A DNA stretch of 33,513 bases from Nitrospira sp. (GCA_005116895.1 SWDO01000004.1:419881-453393); one strand, 5' to 3'. Shown: positions 17,225 through 26,161, counted from the stretch's first letter. Notes: generated by a model from the letters alone, not told the origin. Program-made: numbers and translations.

Positions 17225-19918
17225 ATGGGCTTAAAGCCGGCTACTAATCCAGACGTCGAAGCGGTAAGGATCGAATTGAGCATCGACGGAAAATCCGTCA
17301 CGGCACAGGACGGCGTGTCGTTGTACGACGTCATCTCCATGACAGGCAAGATCATCCCGGCCATGTGTTACCACTACACATTTGACCCGTTCGGCTCTTG
17401 CGGGATGTGCCTCGTCATGCAAGAGGGGAAGAAAGCTCCTGTTCGGTCCTGTACTGCCAAGGCAGCGGCGGGAATGGTGATCCGTACTGAAGGCGAGGAT
17501 CTCTTTCTTGCCCGGAAGAAAGCCGTTGAGAAACATCTGTCTGTACATCCTCTCGACTGTCCAGTGTGCGATGCGGACGGCCATTGTGAACTTCAAGATA
17601 TGGCTTTTCAGCATGGCGTGACGAATCTGGCCAGTGCCAAGCAGAAATTCATTCCGGAAGATACACGCAGTCCCGTGCTCGACTTCAACATGAATCGCTG
17701 CATCGCCTGCGCAGAATGCATCAATGTTTGCAAGGATGTGTTGATGATCGATGCCTTGCAGTTCATGAAGAAGGGCGGATTCAACCAGGTCGTACCCAAG
17801 GGCGACCTCGCCCTCGATTGCGAATTCTGCGGAGATTGTTTAGCTGTCTGTCCGGTTGGCGCCATTACGAACAAGTTTTCCAAGTATCTGTATAAACCGT
17901 GGCAGATGAAGACGACGACGACGACCTGCAATTACTGCGGAGACGGTTGCCAACTCCATCTGGAAACAAAAGATGAAGAGGTGGTCCGAGTCACCTCCCC
18001 ATTATCGTGGAAGAACAAGTGGGGAGACCGATCGGAAACTGCCAAGGGACACGGTGGGCTCTGCGTACGTGGACGTTTTGGGTTCGAAAATCTGGATAGT
18101 AAGAGCCGGCTTACACAGCCACTGGTCCGCGAAGGTGGTCAGTTGGTGCAGAAACCTTGGCTCGACACGATGGATCTGCTCGTAGGCCGTTTTACCGAAA
18201 TCAAACGCCAATATGGTGCCGATGCCATCGCTGGCCTCGTGACGGCCCGCTGTACGAATGAAGAGTTGTATCTGTTTCAGAAGCTCATGCGCACGGTTTT
18301 TGGTACTAACCAGCTCGATAGCAGCGCCCGCTATGGCCATATGAACTTTGTGCTTGCCTCTAAACATGCTGTTGGACTGGGAAGGACGCCGAATGATTGG
18401 GAAGATCTGACGAAAGCGAAAGCCATCATTTTGATCGGTTCCAATATTACCGAAACGAACCCTTTGACTGCTGTGCGAATCAAAGAAGCCCTGCGGGTCT
18501 ACAAAGCGCAGGTGGTGACGCTCGACAGCGCCATCACAAATATTGCGAAGTTGGCATCGCACCCGTTTTTGATTAAGCCGGGGACGGAAGGGGCGGTGAT
18601 CGATGGATTAGTCAAGGCGGCCATTGATCAGGATTTTGTGGACGAAGAGACTGTTGGAAAACACCCCCACGCGTTTGAAGCGCTCAGAAGCGCGGTGGCC
18701 GACGTGTCGTTGGAGCGGCTCGCCGTTCAGACCGGCCTTTCCGTAGAAGCCTTCTGCGAAATTGCAGCTATTTTTGCTGAATCGACGAGGTCCATCATCC
18801 TCTGTGCGGAAGGGATTGTCAGGCGAACGAACGGCTATCAAAACGTCCTAAAGCTAATGGATCTAGCCTGGATCACCGGAAAGCTTGGTCGAACAGGTTG
18901 TGGTGTGAACACGGTGACGGAGGAGCCGAACGAACAAGGGGCCGTGGATATGGGCGTGGCTCCCGAGTTCTTCCCTGGGCAAGCTCGGTTTGACGATCCC
19001 GCAGCACGGGACCGGTTTGCCAGAGCATGGGAGGCGCCGCTTCCTCCGACCGCATCGAGTGCCCACCTCGTTGAAATATTGAAGCGGTGTAAGAGCGGCC
19101 AGATTAAAGCGTTGTATGTGCTCGGCGAAAATCCACTCGCGACCTTGCCGGCTTCGATGGAGGTGCGTGCTGGTCTCGAACGGCTCGAACTGCTGGTGGT
19201 GCAAGATCCTTTCTTGACCGATACGGCGAAGATGGCTCATTGTGTACTTCCAGCCTGTACCTACGCGGAAAAGGACGGCACATTTACCAACCTTGAAGGT
19301 CGTGTGCTTCGCGTTCGTCAGGCGATGGATCCGCTTGGAGAAAGCCTGCCGGACTGGCACATCATGACGGCCCTGGCCAACGCCATGGGGTGTCGATGGG
19401 AATACCAATCGCCCAACGATATTCAAGCCGAGATCATGAAACTGCTACCCGGATACTACAATCTTAGTCAACCACGAACCGTCACACCTGTTCCTGACCA
19501 ATATTTGTCTACCGGCTATGAGACGGAGGTCAAGGCTCGTTATCGCCCTACCCCTTTATCAGGGGAACTCACAAGGCCTTTTGCGCTGTTGATGGGGCAG
19601 GTGCTGATGCATTCGGGAAAGCTGTCGACGCAAGCGTCTGGGCTTATAACAATCGCTCCGAACACTGGGAAGCTGCGGATGAACATACAAGACATGGAAC
19701 GTCTTGGACTGCAGGATGGGGTGAAGGTGCGTCTGATCTCGGATCGGGGCTCTCTTCAGCTTGGTGTGCAGCCTGACCAGTCCATTGCGCCTGGCACGTG
19801 CTTTTTCCCGGAGCATTTTAACGAACCGCCAGTCAAGGATTTGATGACGGTGTCGGTTGATGCCACGACTGGTGTCCCGTCGTTCAAGCAGATCTGGGTG
19901 AGTATTGAACAGGTATAA
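17225..19918 (+). CDS. nuoG: NADH-quinone oxidoreductase subunit G (molybdopterin-fold iron-sulfur subunit)
   Basis: Large peripheral subunit (897 residues, near the E. coli length) carrying the Fe-S chain from the electron-input module. Ligands in order are [2Fe-2S] Cys48, Cys59, Cys62 and Cys76; His108 with Cys112, Cys115 and Cys121; two [4Fe-4S] sets, Cys159/162/165/169 and Cys199/202/205/209; and an N7-type set, Cys235/238/242/280. A molybdopterin-oxidoreductase fold and a C-terminal dinucleotide-binding-like domain (about 775-890) follow. It is not a formate dehydrogenase: the catalytic Cys/SeCys position reads SSARYGHMN, with Gly in place of Cys. ATG 17225 has GGAGAAG upstream. Without NuoE and NuoF nearby, the electron donor to NuoG is unclear; it could be ferredoxin or an unlinked NADH module. 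Confidence 0.95.
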   Translation: MGLKPATNPDVEAVRIELSIDGKSVTAQDGVSLYDVISMTGKIIPAMCYHYTFDPFGSCGMCLVMQEGKKAPVRSCTAKAAAGMVIRTEGEDLFLARKKAVEKHLSVHPLDCPVCDADGHCELQDMAFQHGVTNLASAKQKFIPEDTRSPVLDFNMNRCIACAECINVCKDVLMIDALQFMKKGGFNQVVPKGDLALDCEFCGDCLAVCPVGAITNKFSKYLYKPWQMKTTTTTCNYCGDGCQLHLETKDEEVVRVTSPLSWKNKWGDRSETAKGHGGLCVRGRFGFENLDSKSRLTQPLVREGGQLVQKPWLDTMDLLVGRFTEIKRQYGADAIAGLVTARCTNEELYLFQKLMRTVFGTNQLDSSARYGHMNFVLASKHAVGLGRTPNDWEDLTKAKAIILIGSNITETNPLTAVRIKEALRVYKAQVVTLDSAITNIAKLASHPFLIKPGTEGAVIDGLVKAAIDQDFVDEETVGKHPHAFEALRSAVADVSLERLAVQTGLSVEAFCEIAAIFAESTRSIILCAEGIVRRTNGYQNVLKLMDLAWITGKLGRTGCGVNTVTEEPNEQGAVDMGVAPEFFPGQARFDDPAARDRFARAWEAPLPPTASSAHLVEILKRCKSGQIKALYVLGENPLATLPASMEVRAGLERLELLVVQDPFLTDTAKMAHCVLPACTYAEKDGTFTNLEGRVLRVRQAMDPLGESLPDWHIMTALANAMGCRWEYQSPNDIQAEIMKLLPGYYNLSQPRTVTPVPDQYLSTGYETEVKARYRPTPLSGELTRPFALLMGQVLMHSGKLSTQASGLITIAPNTGKLRMNIQDMERLGLQDGVKVRLISDRGSLQLGVQPDQSIAPGTCFFPEHFNEPPVKDLMTVSVDATTGVPSFKQIWVSIEQV

Positions 19919-19960
19919 GCGGATGTCTATCGGTTGCCCGTTCGTGACGAGGAGTTTACG

Positions 19961-20548
19961 ATGAGTGTCGTAGCCCTGACCAAAAAAATCCTTCAGGCCG
20001 CGCTCTTCTATGAGATTTGGGATGCGATGAAAGTCACGTTTCGGCACATGCTTCATCGACCGATGACGTTTCAGTATCCACGGGAACAGCGCACGATTCC
20101 GGATGCGCATCGCGGTGCGCTTGGCTTGCTTCGATACGACGATGGACACGAGCGGTGCGTCGGCTGCGATCTGTGCGAGGCCGCCTGTCCATCGCATTGC
20201 ATCAAGGTGATTAGTGCGGAGGATACGACCCGTCCACTTCAGCGCTACGCCAGCGAATTCTATATCGATATCACGAAATGCGTTTTCTGCGGCTATTGTG
20301 TTGAGGCCTGTCCAGTCAATGCGCTGGCGATGACCAAGATGTACGAATATTCAACCCACGACAAACGCAGTCTGCTGTTCGACAAAAAGCGGTTGTACGA
20401 TATTGGCGAACGCCACCTCGATGATGGGAAGAAATATTTGTATGCGCACAACCAAGAGAAAAATGTCGAGCAGAGTCGCGAGTACCGCTACTATTTCCCG
20501 CAGTCGGTACAGAAGTCGACTCAACCACCTCCGAAACATCTGAGTTGA
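19961..20548 (+). CDS. nuoI: NADH-quinone oxidoreductase subunit I (two [4Fe-4S] clusters)
   Basis: TYKY-type subunit of 195 residues carrying clusters N6a and N6b. Both ligand sets are present: Cys66/69/72/76 with Cys117, and Cys107/110/113/117 with Cys76, each closing set followed by Pro. An N-terminal amphipathic segment (about 10-32) lies against the membrane arm. ATG 19961 has GACGAGGAG eight bases upstream; an in-frame TTG at 19934 is disfavoured. nuoI follows nuoG directly, although nuoH normally sits between them. A 13-codon frame (19923-19964) begins just after nuoG and ends overlapping this ATG. The C-terminal tail is charged. Confidence 0.96.
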   Translation: MSVVALTKKILQAALFYEIWDAMKVTFRHMLHRPMTFQYPREQRTIPDAHRGALGLLRYDDGHERCVGCDLCEAACPSHCIKVISAEDTTRPLQRYASEFYIDITKCVFCGYCVEACPVNALAMTKMYEYSTHDKRSLLFDKKRLYDIGERHLDDGKKYLYAHNQEKNVEQSREYRYYFPQSVQKSTQPPPKHLS

Positions 20549-20557
20549 GCTGAACCC

Positions 20558-21085
20558 ATGGTGGGAGTGTTTTTCACGTATTTCGCCTTGATCAGTATTG
20601 CCGCCGGAGTTTTGACGGTGACCTTACGGCACCCGGTTCACTGTGCGCTCTCCTTGCTCGTGTTGCTGATGCACGTCTCCGGCCTGTTCATCCTCCTGAA
20701 CGCGGAGTTTCTGTGGGCCGTGCAAGTCATCGTCTATGTCGGAGCTATTCTGGTGCTGTATCTCTTTGTGTTGATGTTGATGAATCTCAAAACAGACGAA
20801 CGATATTTCCACCAATCAGCGTTGTATGTTATGGGGCCTGCTGTCTTGGGGGCCAGCTACGTTCTATACAACCTCCTGCGATCTCCATTTGATGGGGCGA
20901 AGGGGGACACGCCGGCCGCTGCCGTGCTGCAAGACGGGGATACCTACGCCGTGGGTATTAAGATGTTCAGCGACCATCTTTTGCAGTTTGAGATCGTCGG
21001 CATCTTTCTGCTTGGAGCTGTCATTGGTGCGATTGTCCTGGCCAAGACGCCGAAACAGCTCGATACGGAGAGAGGGCGATCATGA
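20558..21085 (+). CDS. nuoJ: NADH-quinone oxidoreductase subunit J
   Basis: Membrane subunit of 175 residues with five hydrophobic segments. The family motif is in the third helix: VQVIVYVGAILVLYLFVLMLMN (about 58-79), which holds the conserved GAI(L/M)VL pi-bulge region. The length is normal. Its ATGA overlap with nuoK (4 nt) shows tight coupling. Confidence 0.96.
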   Translation: MVGVFFTYFALISIAAGVLTVTLRHPVHCALSLLVLLMHVSGLFILLNAEFLWAVQVIVYVGAILVLYLFVLMLMNLKTDERYFHQSALYVMGPAVLGASYVLYNLLRSPFDGAKGDTPAAAVLQDGDTYAVGIKMFSDHLLQFEIVGIFLLGAVIGAIVLAKTPKQLDTERGRS

Positions 21086-21384
21086 TCCCGTTGTCTGCTT
21101 ATACGGCCGTCAGTGCTGTCCTATTTATCATAGGGCTCACGGGTGTACTTGTCAGACGGAACTTCATCATTGTGCTGCTGTCAGTTGAAATCATGATGAA
21201 TGCGGCCAATATCAATCTGGTCGCCTTTTCACATTACTTGGAATCGATGGCAGGGCAACTTGTAGCCCTGTTCATCATTGCGATTGCCGCGGGCGAAGCG
21301 GCCGTCGGGTTGGCCATCATCATCGTTGTGTTCAGAGGCAAGATCTCCACGAATGTGGATGAAATGAACCTATTGAAGTGGTAG
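21082..21384 (+). CDS. nuoK: NADH-quinone oxidoreductase subunit K
   Basis: A 100-residue subunit with three membrane helices, related to MrpC. It keeps the buried glutamates needed for proton transfer, in LLSVEIMMNAANINLV (about residue 36) and AIAAGEAAVGLAI (about 72). It overlaps nuoJ by four bases. A 138-bp spacer without a gene follows before nuoL, unusual for this otherwise tight operon. Confidence 0.97.
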   Translation: MIPLSAYTAVSAVLFIIGLTGVLVRRNFIIVLLSVEIMMNAANINLVAFSHYLESMAGQLVALFIIAIAAGEAAVGLAIIIVVFRGKISTNVDEMNLLKW

Positions 21385-21522
21385 CAGGATGGGTGGGTAA
21401 TCACCTCCAACAGCGCAGTCGGTAGCTCGTAGCCCTCAACGTACTTCCACGCGTACGCTTTAGGATCCCGGCTCCGTGAGCAATGGTTGGCGAGGTGAAC
21501 ATCCTCGGAATGGCACGAGACT

Positions 21523-23499
21523 GTGTCCGATTTGACTGATCTCCTCATTAAATTGATTCCTGTGTTTCCGCTGCTCGCGGTTCTGGTGAACGGACTGCTG
21601 GGATCCCGCTACTCTCACGACTTGGCCCATCAATTGGCGTGGGGGTCGGTCGGTCTCTCGTTTCTCTGTACGGTCGGCGTCTTCATCGACGTCATGCGGA
21701 CAGGGGTTTCCCATGAAGTCATTGTCTATCAGTGGATCTTCGGGGGTGATCTCGCGATCAATTTAGCCTACCTGGTGGATCCCTTGACCTGTGCTTGGTT
21801 GCTGGTTGTCACCGGTGTGGGGTTCCTCATTCACGTCTATTCCGTCGGCTATATGCATGGAGAAGCTGGATTTACACGCTTCTTCACCTACATGAATCTC
21901 TTCATGGTCTCCATGCTGCTTCTTGTCATGGGGAACAACTATGTTGTGCTTTTTATCGGTTGGGAGGGTGTCGGGCTCTGTTCCTATTTGTTGATCGGTT
22001 ACTACTATGACAAGGTTTCCGCCGCCAAAGCAGCCTCCAAGGCGTTCGTGGTCAACCGGATCGGCGACGCGGGATTTCTTGTGGCCATATTTCTTGTCTT
22101 TATCAACTTTAAGACCCTCGACTACACAAAGGTCTTTGCCCAGGTTGGGCAACTGTCTCCGGACATGGCCACCGCCATTGCCCTCTGTCTCCTGGTTGGT
22201 GCGATTGGGAAGTCCGCGCAGCTTCCCCTTCACACATGGCTGCCCGATGCCATGGAAGGCCCGACACCGGTGAGCGCATTGATCCATGCGGCGACGATGG
22301 TGACGGCCGGTGTCTACATGATCGTCCGTAATCACGCCATCTTTGATCTCTCGCCCTTCGCGATGTCGATGGTCGCGTTTGTCGGGGGAGGCACCGCGTT
22401 GTTTGCGGCCACCATCGGACTCGTCCAGACCGACATCAAGCGCGTCTTAGCCTATTCGACCGTCAGCCAGCTTGGATACATGTTTCTGGGTTGTGGGATC
22501 GGTGCCTATACGGCCTCGGTGTTTCATGTCATGACCCATGCGTTCTTCAAAGCGTTGTTGTTCTTGTCGGCAGGGTCGGTGATCCATGCTTTATCGGGAG
22601 AACAAGATATCCGGAAGATGGGCGGGCTGAGCAACCGAATTCCATGGACCCATCGTCTGTTTCTGATCGGAACCATTGCGATCGCCGGGCTTCCTCCCCT
22701 AGCGGGATTCTGGAGCAAAGATGAAATTATGGCCCATGCCTTCACCCATCATCACTATCTCCTGTATAGCATGGCAGCCGTCGGAGCCCTGATGACGTCT
22801 TTTTATATGTTCCGTCTGACCTATCTGACGTTCTATGGTGCGTCTCGGATGGATGCTCATACGGCCGAGCATGTGCACGAATCTCCGATGGTCATGGTCG
22901 CTCCCTTACTGGTCCTTGCCTTCCTCTCGATCGTGGGTGGATTGATCTTGGGGTTTCCACCAGAGCATGGCTGGCTGCATGGATTTTTGGGACCGGTCGT
23001 CGGGGGTGGGGCTGAACATGAGGCCAGTGCCGGCATGGTGATTCTGCTGATGTGCATCGCGATCGTCATTGCGTTGCTCGGCTGGGGTCTCGCACATTTC
23101 CTGTATACCGTGAGTCCGATGACTGCGGAAGGATGGGCGGAGAGATTTTCAGGAGCCTATCGGGTCTTATTGAACAAGTACTACGTGGATGAACTCTACG
23201 ACCTTCTTTTTGTTGAGCCGCTCAAGCGTCTGGGCGCATTGCTTGACTGGTTCGATCGTACCATCATAGACGGGATCGTGCGAGGGGTAGGACGGCTGAC
23301 GGATTGGGGTGCCTCTGGCTCCACATGGATCGAGAAGCACATCGTGTATGCCGGGCTCAACGTGATCGGTTATGGCAATCACCTCGCGGCTCGTGAAGGG
23401 CGGAAGATCCAGAGTGGAATGGTCCATCATTATGCCGCCATCATCGTTGCAGGGTTGTTCCTGTTAGTTCTTATTGTTCAACTAGTTGCTCAGATGTAG
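21523..23499 (+). CDS. nuoL: NADH-quinone oxidoreductase subunit L with elongated lateral helix
   Basis: Distal proton-pumping antiporter-like subunit (658 residues; 2M-type). The core motifs are intact: FIGWEGVGLCSYLLIGYYY with the TM5 Glu, GAIGKSAQLPLHTWLPDAMEGPTPVSALIHAATMVTAGVY with the TM7 and TM8 residues, and VQTDIKRVLAYSTVSQLGYM. The C-terminus carries the lateral helix HL. Between IIDGIVRG and QSGMVHHYA I count 41 residues, where ordinary NuoL proteins have about 15. The extra ~26 residues (about 598-624, including STWIEKHIVYAGLN) match the insertion reported for complex I with a second NuoM. The start is GTG 21523, with a weak ribosome site; TTG 21532 is an alternative. Confidence 0.96.
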   Translation: MSDLTDLLIKLIPVFPLLAVLVNGLLGSRYSHDLAHQLAWGSVGLSFLCTVGVFIDVMRTGVSHEVIVYQWIFGGDLAINLAYLVDPLTCAWLLVVTGVGFLIHVYSVGYMHGEAGFTRFFTYMNLFMVSMLLLVMGNNYVVLFIGWEGVGLCSYLLIGYYYDKVSAAKAASKAFVVNRIGDAGFLVAIFLVFINFKTLDYTKVFAQVGQLSPDMATAIALCLLVGAIGKSAQLPLHTWLPDAMEGPTPVSALIHAATMVTAGVYMIVRNHAIFDLSPFAMSMVAFVGGGTALFAATIGLVQTDIKRVLAYSTVSQLGYMFLGCGIGAYTASVFHVMTHAFFKALLFLSAGSVIHALSGEQDIRKMGGLSNRIPWTHRLFLIGTIAIAGLPPLAGFWSKDEIMAHAFTHHHYLLYSMAAVGALMTSFYMFRLTYLTFYGASRMDAHTAEHVHESPMVMVAPLLVLAFLSIVGGLILGFPPEHGWLHGFLGPVVGGGAEHEASAGMVILLMCIAIVIALLGWGLAHFLYTVSPMTAEGWAERFSGAYRVLLNKYYVDELYDLLFVEPLKRLGALLDWFDRTIIDGIVRGVGRLTDWGASGSTWIEKHIVYAGLNVIGYGNHLAAREGRKIQSGMVHHYAAIIVAGLFLLVLIVQLVAQM

Positions 23500-23529
23500 G
23501 CGTTAACCGGATTAGTTAGACGGTCTTTC

Positions 23530-24443
23530 ATGCTCGAAGAACTCACAGCCGGATTTCCGATTCTGTCCTGTATTCTCTTCCTCCCAGTTGCCGGGGCGGT
23601 TGTGCTCTGGCTGTTCGACGAAGAGGACATGGTCAGGACCTCAGCTCTCACGATTGCGCTGGTTGAGCTTGCGCTCTCTGTATTCGTCCTGCTGCGTTTC
23701 GTTCCGGAATCGGCTGCCATGCAGTTTACGGAACGAAAAGCGAGACGGTCGTCATGGTCGTGGTCGGGCTTGGGCTCTGCGCGATTCTTTATGGCGCGTG
23801 GATGGCTTTGGTCCAAGCCGATTTTCGACGCTTGCTGGCCTACAGCAGCGTCAGTCATCTTGGCTTTGTTGTCGTCGGGTTGTTTGCCTTGAATTTTCAA
23901 GGTCTGCAAGGCAGCTTGCTCACGATGATCAATCTTGGCTTCAGCACGGCGGGGCTCTTCTTTATCGCCGGGTTTCTCTACGCTCGGCAGCAGACGACAG
24001 AGTTATCGGCGTTCGGCGGGATGGCGAAGCAAGTGCCTCTGTTGGCGACCTTCTTTCTCATTATTGGGCTGGCGTCGATCGGACTTCCCGGCACCAACGG
24101 CTTTGTCGGCGAGTTTCTTATCTTGTTGGGGGCGTTCAAGGCCAAATGGTGGTTCGGCGCTGTCGCCGTTCTGGGGGTGATTTTTGGGGCCGCCTATTTT
24201 CTGTGGTACTACGAACGGTCGATGTTCGGCCCGTTGGGTGCTGCGGTGAAGGGGACCATGAGCGATCTGCAACCGCGCGAGAAGATCATTGTGGTGTCAC
24301 TGTCCGTCATGATTCTTTGGATCGGGCTGTATCCGTCACCGTTCCTGCGAATCATGAATGGATCGATCCAAGCGCTTGTTGATCGAGTCCAACAGGAGAC
24401 GAAGGTGTCACTGCAAGACAACCGAGCTGGAAGAGGGTATTAG
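23530..24443 (+). pseudogene. nuoM: Internally deleted, frameshifted first nuoM copy (fourth pump subunit)
   Basis: Two pieces of one NuoM lie in different frames. The 5' piece starts at ATG 23530 and reads as a normal NuoM N-terminus for about 68 residues (GFPILSCILFLPVAGAVVLW to AMQFTER). Beyond about 23735 this frame is nonsense, ending at 23892. The 3' piece, in another frame from about 23740 (first ATG 23754) to 24443, starts at the equivalent of E. coli NuoM residue ~290 (ILYGAWMALVQADFRRLLAYSSVSHLGF) and runs to a normal C-terminus. Roughly 225 codons are missing, covering TM3 to TM9 with the pump residues equivalent to E. coli Glu144, Lys234 and Lys265. A separate 229-residue protein could be made from ATG 23754 but could not pump. 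It could be a true deletion or an assembly collapse. Confidence 0.88.
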
Positions 24444-24451
24444 GTCACGAG

Positions 24452-26161
24452 ATGGGAGAATACGCACTGCTCTATATCCTCTTTGCGCCGTTCGCAGGCG
24501 CCCTGGCATTGATTTTTATTTCCAATCGCCAACCTCTGCTCGTTCGAAGCGTCGCGGCGAGTGCGGCGTTTGTGTCGCTGCTTGCGTCGCTCTATCTCTT
24601 TTATGCGTATGATCCGGTGAAAGGCGGGTTCCAGTTCGTCCAGAAATGTGAATGGTCGAAACAGCTCGGTATTTCACTGCACCTTGGGGTGGATGGGATT
24701 GGCACGCCTCTCGTGCTGGCCTCATCGATTTTGCTGTTTGCCGGCATCTTCGTGTCGTGGCATATCAAGGACCGCGCGAAAGAGTTTTACATCTGGCTTC
24801 TGATCTTGGCTGCGGCCACGATCGGCGTGTTCATGTCTCTCGACCTGTTCTTCCTTTATTTTTTCTACGAGATGTCCGTCATTCCCATGTATTTATTGTT
24901 GGGAATGTGGGGCAGCCACACGAAGAAGTATTTGGAGATGACCGATTCTGAAGGTCTGAAGCAGCGTGACTCAGTCGGGTTTATTCTCAACTTTGGCTCG
25001 AACAGTAAAGAATATGCGGCAATGAAACTGGTGCTCTTCTTGTCGGCCTTTGCCGTTGCCGCGCTGATGGGCATCTTACTCATCTACAAATACTCTGGCC
25101 TGAACACCTTCGACATTCTGGTACTCCGTGAACAGGCTAATCTCATGAATATCCCGGTGCTTGGTACGACCTTGGACAGGATCATTTGGGTGTTGGTGTT
25201 CTTCGGGTTTGCGTCGATCGCACCGCTCTGGCCGTTACACTCCTGGTCTCCGGTGGGACATGCGGCGGCGCCAGCCGCAACCAGCATGCTTCATGCCGGT
25301 GTCTTGATGAAGCTCGGACATTTTTCCATTATTCGAGTCGCCTTCGAAATTCTCCCTGAAACGACCAGAGAATTGATGCCGATAGCCGCTGTTCTGTGCA
25401 TGTTCAGCATTGTGTATGGCGGCTTCGTTGCGTTTTACGCCAAAGACACCAAGTACGTGATCGGCTATTCCAGTTCCAGTCATATGGGCTATGTATTCTT
25501 GGGTATGGCAGCGTTGAATTACATCAGCTTGAGCGGGGCCGTGATTTATATGTTCGCCCATGCGATGGCGACGGGCATGCTCTTCGCGATGGCCGGCTGG
25601 GTCTATGACCAAACGCATACGAGGGATATCCCGTCGTTAGGTGGTCTGTCCAACAAGATGCCGTTCATCTCGGTGTGTTTTGTCGTCGGCTGTATGGCAT
25701 CAATCGGGATGCCGGGTACGGTCAACTTTATTGCGGAAATCATGATCATTGTCGGAAGTTGGGATAAGTACCCCCTCCAAGTCGTCGTGGCCATGCTAGG
25801 GATTGTGTTGACCTTGGCCTACCTGTTTAAAATGATGCGAGGTCTTTTCTACGGTCCGATGAACCAAAAGTACAGCCATGCGCACGATGCGATCTCGGCG
25901 GTCGATCGCCTCCCTTTGTTGATCATGATCTCGATCAGTATTGGGTTCGGAATTTTCCCGATGCGTTTGTATGATGTCGTTCGGTCCGGAGTCGATCCGT
26001 TAGTGGCGAGGATTACGCGCGTGGTTCCCGTCGCCCAAACTCATGAAGGGTCAGGGGTACGGAGTGAGTTGATAATCCCAGGAGCGACTTCCACGGTTCC
26101 GGTCGTGGCCAGCAAGCTCCTCCCCCTCTCGTCTCAGGTCTCGCGAGGAGAAGGCAAATGA
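24452..26161 (+). CDS. nuoM: NADH-quinone oxidoreductase subunit M, intact second copy (divergent)
   Basis: Antiporter-like proton-pumping subunit of 569 residues, longer than the usual ~500. The order is FGISLHLGVDGIGTPLVL-like (QLGISLHLGVDGIG), FFLYFFYEMSVIPMYLLLGMWG with the TM5 Glu, a TM7-TM8 region, YAKDTKYVIGYSSSSHMGYVFLG, and GMPGTVNFIAEIMIIVGSW. Two features are unusual. About 30 extra residues follow MWGSHTKKYLEMTD (about 152-182). The motif normally written HTWLPDAH-xEAP is HSWSPVGHAAAP here, losing the Asp of DAH. It is clearly distinct from the first, broken nuoM, which looks canonical in the part that remains. It starts eight bases after that remnant and overlaps nuoN by four bases. 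Confidence 0.95.
   Translation: MGEYALLYILFAPFAGALALIFISNRQPLLVRSVAASAAFVSLLASLYLFYAYDPVKGGFQFVQKCEWSKQLGISLHLGVDGIGTPLVLASSILLFAGIFVSWHIKDRAKEFYIWLLILAAATIGVFMSLDLFFLYFFYEMSVIPMYLLLGMWGSHTKKYLEMTDSEGLKQRDSVGFILNFGSNSKEYAAMKLVLFLSAFAVAALMGILLIYKYSGLNTFDILVLREQANLMNIPVLGTTLDRIIWVLVFFGFASIAPLWPLHSWSPVGHAAAPAATSMLHAGVLMKLGHFSIIRVAFEILPETTRELMPIAAVLCMFSIVYGGFVAFYAKDTKYVIGYSSSSHMGYVFLGMAALNYISLSGAVIYMFAHAMATGMLFAMAGWVYDQTHTRDIPSLGGLSNKMPFISVCFVVGCMASIGMPGTVNFIAEIMIIVGSWDKYPLQVVVAMLGIVLTLAYLFKMMRGLFYGPMNQKYSHAHDAISAVDRLPLLIMISISIGFGIFPMRLYDVVRSGVDPLVARITRVVPVAQTHEGSGVRSELIIPGATSTVPVVASKLLPLSSQVSRGEGK

Noticed and set aside
17225..19918. NuoG as a formate dehydrogenase alpha subunit
   Set aside because: The Cys/SeCys position is Gly (SSARYGHMN) and the context is a complex I operon.
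23588..24382. A 264-codon open frame overlapping the nuoM remnant
   Set aside because: Arginine- and serine-rich shadow of the nuoM 3' piece in another frame, with no coding character.
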